DNA of 64,000 bases, taken from positions 20,013 to 84,012 of the forward strand of contig CANIBP010000022.1 of NCBI GenBank assembly GCA_947466075.1. Reading direction: 5' to 3'. Below are positions 26,319 to 33,927 of this stretch, in pieces. Position numbers and translations under genes: made by a program. This stretch comes from Verrucomicrobiaceae bacterium. Lineage in GTDB: Bacteria; Verrucomicrobiota; Verrucomicrobiia; Verrucomicrobiales; Verrucomicrobiaceae. Numbering within the stretch: the first letter of the stretch is position 1; each line of letters opens with the position of its first letter. Under the pieces are notes generated by a model. The model searched no databases and was not told the origin of the DNA. It worked only from the letters and a program-made list of their open reading frames with translations.

Positions 26319-27089
26319 TCAGAGCACGTTCACCGCTGCGCCGCCATCGACGACGATGGTCTGGCCGGTGATGTAGCTGCCGGCTTCGCTGGCGAGCATG
26401 AGTGCGGGACCGGCGAGTTCGCGTGGTGCGGCCCAGCGTTTCACCGCGGTGCGGTCAGCGAAGTATTGCTTCTCCTCGTCGTTGAGGAGCTTGCCGGGCA
26501 TGTCGGTGAGGAAAGGACCGGGGCAGAGGCAGTTCACGGTGATGCCGTAAGGGCCGAGATCGAGCGCACTGGCACGCGCGAGACCGATGAGCGCGGCTTT
26601 GCAGGCGCAATAGACGTTGCGCTTCAAACGACCACCAACGCCGAGCACGCTGGAGATGTGAATGACGCGGCCCCACTTGCGCGCCTTCATGCCGGGCACC
26701 ACAGCGCGGGTCAGGCTCATCACGGCCGTGAGATCGACCTCGACATTGCGATCCCAGACCTCATCGGTGATCTCATCGATCGCCTGCGGGTTGTTGATGC
26801 CGGCGTTGTTGACCAGAATGTCGATCTTGCCGAGGCGTTTCTCGGCTTCGACCGCCAACGCTTTGACAGCGGCACGGTCCGCCATGTCCGCGACCATCCA
26901 TTCCACTTTGACGCTCAACCCCTCACCGATTTCAGCAGCGGCGGCCTTGAGTTCATCCGCATTGCGGCTGGAGATGAAGACATCAGCGCCTGCTTCCGCG
27001 AAACCGCGTGCCATCGCTTTACCGAGACCTTTGCTACCGCCAGTGACGAGTGCTGCTTTGCCGGAGAGATTGAAGAGGGGTGAGGACAT
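26319..27089 (-). CDS. SDR family NAD(P)-dependent oxidoreductase
   Basis: A 256-residue classical short-chain dehydrogenase. Cofactor motif ALVTGGSKGLGKAMARG, NNAGINN, catalytic serine in IHISSVLGVGG, catalytic YCACK and the C-terminal YITGQTIVVDGGAAVNVL. It resembles gluconate 5-dehydrogenase and 3-oxoacyl-ACP reductase-like enzymes; the substrate is unknown. It is convergent with the EEP gene, with only 2 nt between the stops. Confidence 0.93.
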   Translation of the reverse strand: MSSPLFNLSGKAALVTGGSKGLGKAMARGFAEAGADVFISSRNADELKAAAAEIGEGLSVKVEWMVADMADRAAVKALAVEAEKRLGKIDILVNNAGINNPQAIDEITDEVWDRNVEVDLTAVMSLTRAVVPGMKARKWGRVIHISSVLGVGGRLKRNVYCACKAALIGLARASALDLGPYGITVNCLCPGPFLTDMPGKLLNDEEKQYFADRTAVKRWAAPRELAGPALMLASEAGSYITGQTIVVDGGAAVNVL

Positions 27090-27364
27090 GCGCGCGGTTT
27101 AGCATGTGTCCATGAACTGCGCGAGCAGAAAGCGCATCAAGCCACCCGGTGTGGCACGTTGCTGATGCCGTCGTTGTCAGTGCCTCGTGGGTTAGTTAAA
27201 AACAGGCCTGCATACCGCTGTGGCTGATCTCAGGTTATTCGGCCAACCCACAATGGAAAACCTGCCTGCTCGGGTTCTTCGCGATTTAGTTTGTCAGCCA
27301 GTTGCAGCCTGACATTTTCCAAAGCAGCAGTCGCAAAGCACTGCTGACCAGGATGGCAGCAGGC
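27090..27364. other. Non-coding stretch, nothing recognised
   Basis: About 275 nt between the SDR start and the end of the frameshifted gene. I see no credible gene, tRNA fold or strong hairpin. It presumably holds the SDR promoter. Confidence 0.5.
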
Positions 27365-28322
27365 CTACGGCATCAGCTCTGGCGGGCCACCCACAGGAAC
27401 ATCGGAGATGCCACCGGAGCCGGGCGGCCATTCACAGTCCTGCTTGTAAAGCAGACGCCAGAGCTTCTGCTGCACACGGCCTTGTTCGCCGTCAGGACGT
27501 GTGAAGGGCTGCGGCCAGGACTTGAGATAGAGGTAGTGTGGAGTGTCGCGCTTCTCGATGAAGAAATCAGCGGCCAGTACTTCCTCTTTGGTGCAAGGCG
27601 CATACGTCCAGAAGTGAGGACCGATCCACATCTCCGAAGAAATGCTATGGGGCTGGTTCTGTGTGCCGCGTCGGGAGCCGGGATTCAAACTCGTGTCTAG
27701 CACATGCACATCATCTAAAGGGGGGGGCTTCGATTGTTTTGTCTCTAAACCCGTCAATCGAGCCGTATTTCCGAGCATACGACTTCTTGTCTGTCGTGAC
27801 CTGCCATCCGACATAAAGAGGACAACTAACAGATGCTAGGCACAGACGACCTATGCTTGCCATGTGTGCAACAAACTCGCCATAATCAAGCGATGCAGGC
27901 ATCCGGTCACTGGTCAATCCAAGTGAACCCAGGCCACCCGTGGGTGGAAGTCCTGGGACGGAGGAATCGGGGACTTCACTGTAATGGATCATTGGCAGCT
28001 TGTAATTGCAGTCCAGCCAAAAGCTCATGGCATTGTCTTGTATTAGCAGCTTCCCGATATCTGCAAGAGCCAGCAATTCTGTCCACTCCCTGTCTTCGCC
28101 GTATTCGTTGAAAACCTTTCGAAACAGCCGGTAACGATCTGCACCCAGTCCGAGCTTCTCCCAAAACTGAGTCGAGGACCGGAACATTTCCAGCGCACTG
28201 ATGGAAACTGAGGCCCAGAAAATACCAATTCCAAAACTTGGTGGTGGTTTCATGATCATGGCATAAAGACAAAGGGAAAACGGGGTCAGGCTGCAACTCC
28301 ATGACAAAATTCTGGCGTTCAT
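27365..28322 (-). pseudogene. Hypothetical gene split by a frameshift at a C8 tract
   Basis: Two ORF-track entries (27711-28322 and 27365-27814) form one gene. The first reads to DKTIEAPPFR then TGA; just there the minus strand has eight C residues (27720-27727). Removing one C gives APPLDDVHVLDTSLNPGSRR and joins it to the second frame, which continues to YKQDCEWPPGSGGI. The combined product is about 295-318 residues (start at 28322 or, better, the ATG at 28253). The N-terminal half has FWEKLGLGADRYRLFRKVFN and the second half WIGPHFWTYAPCTKEE; no domain is recognised. It may be a sequencing error, a phase-variable gene or a decaying one. Confidence 0.6.
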
Positions 28323-28378
28323 TTTTTACAGAATCGCGGAAGCATAAATGAGTTTTAAGGTGCAACTAAATGACAAAA
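28292..28378 (+). repeat. Pair of 18-bp direct repeats
   Basis: TGCAACTCCATGACAAAA (28292) and TGCAACTAAATGACAAAA (28361) match at 16 of 18 positions and are 69 nt apart. They lie just upstream of the frameshifted gene in a low-GC patch. They may be the ends of a lost small mobile element. Confidence 0.45.
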
Positions 28379-28512
28379 AACGCTATCATCATTACGGCAT
28401 ACAACATTTGTTACCTAGCTACACACTGGCCCTTCTTCGTTTGCCCGTATCAACTTCGCGCGCGGAAAACGCATCACGTCACTCGGCGTGGCGCTTGCGG
28501 TATTTTGGAGGG

Positions 28513-28548
28513 ATAAAAAAACGGAGTGATGCGAGGCACCACTCCGTT
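28513..28548 (-). terminator. Intrinsic terminator of the Gld-like operon
   Basis: On the minus strand a 9-bp stem (AACGGAGTG / CACTCCGTT) with an 11-nt loop is followed by seven T residues. It lies 23 nt after the DUF4340 stop and ends the four-gene ABC operon. Confidence 0.85.
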
Positions 28549-28570
28549 CGTTGATTGGATGGAAGCGAGA

Positions 28571-29950
28571 TTACTTTTTCGCGTCTGCTGCTGGCTTGGC
28601 CGGTTCCGCTGGCTTCTCGCCGGTGACGGGGTTGGCATTGGCCGCAGGAGCGGGTTTGATCTCGGTCTTGGGAGTTTCGGGCAGCGGAGATGAAGGGGCG
28701 GAGAGTGCAGGTGCAGTGGGAGCGGGCTTCAGGCCTTGGAGCATTTTTTGCACGTTGGGCAGGCCGCCCGTGGTGGCATCTCCAGGGGCTGCGGTGGGTT
28801 CTTTCTTCTCGGGTTCGGCGAGGATTTCGCTGCGCTTCTTGAGGAGGCTGCTGATGGTGTATTCCGTGACTTCATAGACCCAGCCGTTGAGCTTCTGCTC
28901 GGCGGCGAGCTTCTCGGCGAGCTTCTTCTTTTCCTCGGCGAAGGCGTCGTCGTTTTTCTTTTTGTCTTCGGGTTTCTCATCCTTCACGGCAGCGCGCTCC
29001 TTGGGCAGTTCGGCGCTGACGGCGACGGTGAGGTAGTATTTGTCACCGCTGCCATCCTTGCCGGCCTGTTTCACGGCCTGCACGGCGTAGGTGAAGCCAT
29101 CGAAGGTGGTGATCTTGGCCTTCACGGCGTCTTTCATGAGTTCGGCCGCTTTGTCTTTGCCCAGCACGTCATTGAAGGTGGGGCTGGAGAGCAGGGTGGC
29201 GATGGAGACCTTGGCGGTGTCGATGCGTTCGCCGGGTTTGGCACCTTCGAGTGGAAACTCGGGTGCTTCGGCATCTGCACGGGCAGCTTTCCAGGAGTCT
29301 TCGGGCTTGGGGGCGGTGACTTCGATGGCTTTGATCTTCTGCACGTCGAAGAAGGCCTTTTCGATCCAACTGTCGGCTTTGGTGTCGAGGTCCTCGAAAG
29401 TGTTGCCGATGGTCCAGATGGTGTCGCCATCTTCGGGAATGCGCACGAGGCGCTCGCTGCTGCCGCTCATGGGCGAGGCGTTGGGATTGCCGGAGCTGGT
29501 GATGCTGCCGCCGAGGACGAGGGACTTCTTGATGTTGCCTTTGCCATCGAGCAATTCGACGAGGGTGCCGATGCCGTAGGCGTTGGGTTCGCCGGGAGGC
29601 TGGACACCGATCTTGCCCCAGGATTCTTTACCGACGCGCTGCTTGCGGGCGATTTTCTGCTCTTTCAGGGCCAGCAGGGCACGGCTGATCTTCTCGAAGC
29701 TGGCTTCGTAGCCGCCACGTTCCGCGAGGGTCCAAACGGTGCCGTTGAGAGCGACGTTGACCTCGTTTTTCTCGTCTTTGAGGCGGATTTTCTGCACGCT
29801 GTTCACGTCGAGGTCTGGCAGGAGCATCTCGCGCGAGGGAGCGCCGATGCGGGAGCCGGAGCTGAGGCGGGAACTGCGGTCTTTCTGCTGATAAAGAGCG
29901 GCTCCGACGAGTGCGACGAGCACGGCGGTCAGGATGATGATCTTTTTCAT
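28571..29950 (-). CDS. DUF4340 domain-containing protein
   Basis: A 459-residue protein with one N-terminal membrane helix (IIILTAVLVALVGAALY) and a long periplasmic part: DLDVNSVQKIRLKDEKNEVN, VALNGTVWTLAERGGYEA and GGSITSSGNPNA-like strands typical of DUF4340. A charged linker (EEKKKLAEKLAAEQKLNGWV) and a Pro/Ala-rich C-terminus follow. DUF4340 genes regularly sit behind Gld-type ABC transporter genes, as here. A structural role around the GldG-like protein is inferred; no activity is known. Confidence 0.88.
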   Translation of the reverse strand: MKKIIILTAVLVALVGAALYQQKDRSSRLSSGSRIGAPSREMLLPDLDVNSVQKIRLKDEKNEVNVALNGTVWTLAERGGYEASFEKISRALLALKEQKIARKQRVGKESWGKIGVQPPGEPNAYGIGTLVELLDGKGNIKKSLVLGGSITSSGNPNASPMSGSSERLVRIPEDGDTIWTIGNTFEDLDTKADSWIEKAFFDVQKIKAIEVTAPKPEDSWKAARADAEAPEFPLEGAKPGERIDTAKVSIATLLSSPTFNDVLGKDKAAELMKDAVKAKITTFDGFTYAVQAVKQAGKDGSGDKYYLTVAVSAELPKERAAVKDEKPEDKKKNDDAFAEEKKKLAEKLAAEQKLNGWVYEVTEYTISSLLKKRSEILAEPEKKEPTAAPGDATTGGLPNVQKMLQGLKPAPTAPALSAPSSPLPETPKTEIKPAPAANANPVTGEKPAEPAKPAADAKK

Positions 29951-29983
29951 GGGTGGTCGATGAGGTTGGAAATGGAGGGAAGG

Positions 29984-32107
29984 TTAGACGGCGGCGGTGG
30001 CGGCACGACGGCGGATGGCGAGGAGCATGCCGACGCAACTGACAAGCAGAGGGACGCCAAGGAAGTTCAACCACTTGAGGGTGGTTTTGGTGAACTCGAT
30101 TTCTTTGTTTTGCTCTTTCTTGATGTCACGCACTTTGCGGGAGAGATCGACATCGTTCTGCATCATGGCTTCGAGGTCTTTCTGCTGCTGTGGATCGACG
30201 ATGAAGCCCTTACCTTTGGCATCACGCTTCAAACGCAGCGCGCCCATTTTCTCGGCGATTTTTTGGCGTTCGGTTTCGAGCGACATGAGCTGAGGGCGGA
30301 AGCGGTTTTCCACTTTCTCGCGCATTTCCTTGAGGGTGGAGAAGGGGCGGACGGCGGACTTGCGGTTGCGAACCTGGAGGAGATCGCCGCCGCCGGAGAG
30401 GACTTCGATGGCGTTGAGGATCATGGGTAGATTGCCGGTGCGGGAAACGAGCATGCCGGTCATGGGGTCCTGCTGCACGCAGAAGGCATCATAGGCCATG
30501 TCCACATCCGAGAAGAGAATGACGGCACCTTCATTGTTGCTGGATTCCTTGAGTGAGCCGTCATCCTTTGGCGCTGGAGGTGCCGCTGGGGCGGGTGCGG
30601 AAGCCGCAGTGAGTGTTGGTGCTGCCGGTGTGGTCGCGGGAGCGGTGGCGGCAGGCACTGATACCGGAGGTGTCGTGACCGAAATGGGTGGAGTGGTTAC
30701 GGTCGTGGGAGCAGGCGCTGCGGCGGGTGGGGATGCAGCCGTAGCAGCAGCGGTGGGTTTGGCTTCATCCTGCGCACCACCGGTGTCAGGTTTGCCGGCT
30801 GCCTTGACGGGTTTGCCACCGGGGAAGGCGGTTTTGAATTTGCCGGTGAGGCGCAGGCCGAGGATTTGCTTGCGACCGCTTGAATGGAAGCCGCTCATGC
30901 CCTGTGGCGAACGAGCTTTTTCCGCCTCTGCTTGATCGATCAACTCGGACTCCTCTGAACTGCTGGCGAGCGTGTTGGCATCAATGCCTTCACGCTTGTC
31001 GATGCTGAAGGCACCGGCGGTGACCATGGTGAGCGAGTTGAGGCCGGAGGTAATGCGGTCTTCACGGTTGATGGCAGCGGCCGGCAGTTGCAGCGCGGTG
31101 GGATTGTTGCGGCCCTGCAGCATGCCACGGTAGTTCATGTCGGCGACGATTTGGTCGCCCTTGTAACCGACACCCCATGCCTTAAAGAGGTTCTTCAGAT
31201 CAGAGACGGTGTTGATCGCGCCGCCGGGCTGACCAGTCATGGGGTTCTGCTGGCCGCTGAAGGCCTGCGCGACGACGCTGTTGGGATCAACAAAGGCGAT
31301 GACCTTGCCACCACCGAGCAAGAACTGGTCGATGGCATATTCGGCGCTCTCGCTGATGTCGGCGGCATGCAGGACGAGGAGCACCTTGATGTTGGTGTCG
31401 ATTTTATCGGTGCTCAGCGGGACTTCGACGACTTCATAGTCGGCACGAAGCTGTTGAATGATCACCCATGGCCCCTGACCTTGCTGCTTTTGGAAAGGAT
31501 ACATCGGTGATCCCATGACCGGGATGGAACTCATGACGCCGACGACGTTTTTGGCGGGTTTGCTGACCTTGGAAATGGCGCGAGCGATGTCGTATTCGAC
31601 TGCGGAGCCTTCATTGGGTGCAGGCGGATTCAGGAAGGGAATGACTTCCTTCTGACCCAGGCACTCAATGGCGAGACCGAGGTAGATTTTGTCGCCCTCT
31701 TGATTCACGGGGCCCATGTCCTGAATTTCATCAGCGCGGGCCTTGTCTTCGTCCTCGGTGTTTGGATTGGGGTTGATGGTTTCGAGGATGATCTTGTCGC
31801 CGGAGGCTTTGACCAATTCCAGCAGCAGGTCTTCGACGGCACGCACATGCGGTTTGAGCACGTTCGGCATCACGCGGTCATCCGTGGTATAATAGTAACG
31901 GATTGTGACGGGTTCATCCGCATTGAGGCGGCTGAGGATAGTCTTGGTGCCCGGTGAGAGGGTGTAGATTTTATCCTGTGTGAGGTCGATGCGGAAGTTG
32001 CCGAAGCCGAGACCGCCGACAAGGAAGTTCAGGACGACGACAATGGCGATCACCAGGATGGCGGTGATGCCGGTGGCGGCTTGTTTGCTGTTTAGATTTA
32101 CGCTCAT
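29984..32107 (-). CDS. GldG-family ABC transporter auxiliary protein
   Basis: A 707-residue protein: N-terminal membrane helix (ITAILVIAIVVVLNFLVGG), then RIDLTQDKIYTLSPGTKTIL, the hallmark opening of the ABC_transp_aux/GldG family, and further family blocks (VTIRYYYTTDD, FVDPNSVVAQ). An Ala/Pro/Thr-rich low-complexity insert of about 70 residues interrupts the middle (about 30560-30770). The C-terminus has a coiled region and a last membrane helix (FLGVPLLVSCVGMLLAIRR). In Bacteroidetes the homologue acts with GldA and GldF in gliding; here the substrate is unknown. Confidence 0.88.
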   Translation of the reverse strand: MSVNLNSKQAATGITAILVIAIVVVLNFLVGGLGFGNFRIDLTQDKIYTLSPGTKTILSRLNADEPVTIRYYYTTDDRVMPNVLKPHVRAVEDLLLELVKASGDKIILETINPNPNTEDEDKARADEIQDMGPVNQEGDKIYLGLAIECLGQKEVIPFLNPPAPNEGSAVEYDIARAISKVSKPAKNVVGVMSSIPVMGSPMYPFQKQQGQGPWVIIQQLRADYEVVEVPLSTDKIDTNIKVLLVLHAADISESAEYAIDQFLLGGGKVIAFVDPNSVVAQAFSGQQNPMTGQPGGAINTVSDLKNLFKAWGVGYKGDQIVADMNYRGMLQGRNNPTALQLPAAAINREDRITSGLNSLTMVTAGAFSIDKREGIDANTLASSSEESELIDQAEAEKARSPQGMSGFHSSGRKQILGLRLTGKFKTAFPGGKPVKAAGKPDTGGAQDEAKPTAAATAASPPAAAPAPTTVTTPPISVTTPPVSVPAATAPATTPAAPTLTAASAPAPAAPPAPKDDGSLKESSNNEGAVILFSDVDMAYDAFCVQQDPMTGMLVSRTGNLPMILNAIEVLSGGGDLLQVRNRKSAVRPFSTLKEMREKVENRFRPQLMSLETERQKIAEKMGALRLKRDAKGKGFIVDPQQQKDLEAMMQNDVDLSRKVRDIKKEQNKEIEFTKTTLKWLNFLGVPLLVSCVGMLLAIRRRAATAAV

Positions 32108-32146
32108 GGTGTCAAAGCAGGTTGGAAGGTTGATTTGAGGCCAGGA

Positions 32147-32905
32147 TCAAGCGCGCTTGGCACGCAGCGCCAGATTGGTGATGATGAGGGTCACGATGAT
32201 GACGGAGAGGAAATAGAACACGTCACGGAAGACGAAAATGCCTTTGGTTAGCTCAAAGAAGTGATCCATGAAGCTGAAGTAGCTGACAAAGCGGACGAAG
32301 CCCGCCGCCCAGTCCGGTGTGGTGCTGACGATGGTGTGCGTGACGCCGGGGTCACCGATGAGGGCGATGACAATGCAGAAGGCCACACTGACAATGAAAC
32401 ACACCACCTGACTGCGCGTGATGGCGCTGATGGCGGAGGTGAGTGCGAGGCAGGCCAGCGCGTAAAGATAGCTGGCGATGTAACCGCTCATGATCGGCCC
32501 CATATCGGGATAACCGAGATAGCACACGGTCCAAACGATGGGGAAGGTCAGCGTGAGGCCGATGAGCCAGACACAAGAGGCGGCGAAGAATTTACCCAGA
32601 ATCGCCTGCCAGGGTGACACGGGCATCGTCAGCAGCAGCTCAATGGTGCCGAGGCGATGCTCTTCCGACCATAGACGCATGCCGACAGCGGGTGCGAGCA
32701 CGGTATAGATCCACGGATGCCAGACAAAGAAGCGTTCCGTGAGCGAAACGTCTTCGCTGTCGAGAATGCGCGAGAAGAAGAAGGGGAAACCCATCGCGGC
32801 CAGCAGGAAGATGACGACGATGACGTAGAGTACTGGCGAATTGAAGTAGGCCAGGAACTCGCGCTTGAAGACGGCCTTGGTGTTCTGGATGTCTCGGTTG
32901 CTCAT
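32147..32905 (-). CDS. ABC-2 type permease (GldF-like)
   Basis: A 252-residue, six-helix membrane protein. It opens with AVFKREFLAYFNSPVLYVIV, a family signature for GldF/NosY-like permeases (the cytoplasmic elbow helix before helix 1), and has RLWSEEHRLGTIELLLTMPV, the coupling segment. It lies between the ATPase (36 nt upstream) and the GldG-like gene (39 nt downstream) on the same strand. Confidence 0.92.
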   Translation of the reverse strand: MSNRDIQNTKAVFKREFLAYFNSPVLYVIVVIFLLAAMGFPFFFSRILDSEDVSLTERFFVWHPWIYTVLAPAVGMRLWSEEHRLGTIELLLTMPVSPWQAILGKFFAASCVWLIGLTLTFPIVWTVCYLGYPDMGPIMSGYIASYLYALACLALTSAISAITRSQVVCFIVSVAFCIVIALIGDPGVTHTIVSTTPDWAAGFVRFVSYFSFMDHFFELTKGIFVFRDVFYFLSVIIVTLIITNLALRAKRA

Positions 32906-32941
32906 GTTGTTTGGAATTGGGGTTGGGAAATGAAATGCGGT

Positions 32942-33682
32942 TTAAGCAGCATGCTTGTGCGCCGTATCGGGCTTGGTGATGCTGCGGAAGACCTCGTCGA
33001 GTGACTTTGCGCCGGGAACGAGCTTCTTGAGGCTTTCTGGAGTGCCGTCAGCCACGACTTTGCCACGATCAATGATGATGGCGCGTGAACAGGCGGCCTC
33101 GACTTCTTCAAGAATGTGCGTGGAGAAGATGATGGCCTTGTTCTGGCCCATGCGCTTGATCATGCCACGCACTTCATGTTTCTGATTGGGATCAAGGCCG
33201 TCGGTCGGTTCGTCGAGAATGAGCACATCGGGATCGTGAATGATGCTTTGTGCGAAGCAGGTGCGGTGACGGTAGCCTTTGGAGAGCGTGTCCACACTCT
33301 GATTGCGCACGCTGTCGAGGAAGCAGAGGTCGAGCACGCGGTCGATGGCGCGGGTGCGGTCGGCACCATGGAGGCCGCGCAATTCGGCGCAGAAACCGAG
33401 GAAGCTGGCCACCGTCATGTCGGAATAGAGCGGAGCGTTTTCGGGCAGGTAGCCGAGGCGTTGCTTCGCCTGTTCGGGTTCTTCCAGCATGTTGATGCCG
33501 CACAGACTCACGCTGCCGCTGGTGGGGCGGAAGTAGCCCGTGACCATGCGCATGGTGGTGGATTTGCCGGCGCCGTTGGGGCCGAGGAAGCCTAGCACTT
33601 CACCTTTTTCCACGGAGAAGGAGACATCATCGACTGCCACCTTGGTGCCGAACACTTTGATGAGGTTCTTAACTTGGATCAT
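32942..33682 (-). CDS. ABC transporter ATP-binding protein (GldA-like)
   Basis: A 246-residue ATPase and first gene of the operon. Walker A GPNGAGKSTTMRMVTGY, signature LSKGYRHRTCFAQSI, Walker B VLILDEPTDGLDPNQ and the H-loop FSTHILEEVEAACSR. The signature reads LSKGYRHR rather than the common LSGGxxQR, a pattern seen in GldA/CcmA-type subunits. It powers the permease encoded next. Promoter elements should lie in the 245 nt before it, shared with the divergent gene. Confidence 0.93.
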   Translation of the reverse strand: MIQVKNLIKVFGTKVAVDDVSFSVEKGEVLGFLGPNGAGKSTTMRMVTGYFRPTSGSVSLCGINMLEEPEQAKQRLGYLPENAPLYSDMTVASFLGFCAELRGLHGADRTRAIDRVLDLCFLDSVRNQSVDTLSKGYRHRTCFAQSIIHDPDVLILDEPTDGLDPNQKHEVRGMIKRMGQNKAIIFSTHILEEVEAACSRAIIIDRGKVVADGTPESLKKLVPGAKSLDEVFRSITKPDTAHKHAA

Positions 33683-33792
33683 AACGTCGTTGGATCAGAT
33701 GGGTTGGGGGAGAAAGACGCCAGATGGGGACGGGTCTGGTTGTTCGCCCCCTCCGGACGTTCAATCGCGGGTCGCTAATTTAGGAGGTATGA

Positions 33793-33879
33793 ATGACTTT
33801 TCAACTGAATTTTCTGCCAGAGACAAGCCGCATTAACGCAGTGGTTAACAATCAGGCGGTGAGAAAATTTTCAACGTGA
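33793..33879 (+). CDS. Candidate 28-residue small ORF with strong ribosome binding site
   Basis: AGGAGG is followed by a 5-nt spacer and ATG, an ideal Shine-Dalgarno arrangement that most genes in this window lack. The ORF begins MTFQLNFLPETSRINAVV and ends 48 nt before the large helical-repeat gene. A second ATG 4 nt upstream in another frame gives a 15-residue peptide but lies too close to the SD. It may be a leader peptide for the next gene or chance. Confidence 0.35.
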   Translation: MTFQLNFLPETSRINAVVNNQAVRKFST

Positions 33880-33927
33880 CGGGGCATCCCGATCACCTAC
33901 ACTCCGCACTCCCAGTCGCCGAACTCC

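Noticed and set aside
28736-30430. 564-residue plus-strand ORF
   Set aside because: Antisense to the DUF4340 and GldG-like genes; Gly/Phe/Asp-rich shadow composition.
30560-30770. Possible tandem DNA repeat
   Set aside because: The pattern reflects an Ala/Pro/Thr-rich coding insert of the GldG-like protein, with irregular units and no clean repeat period.
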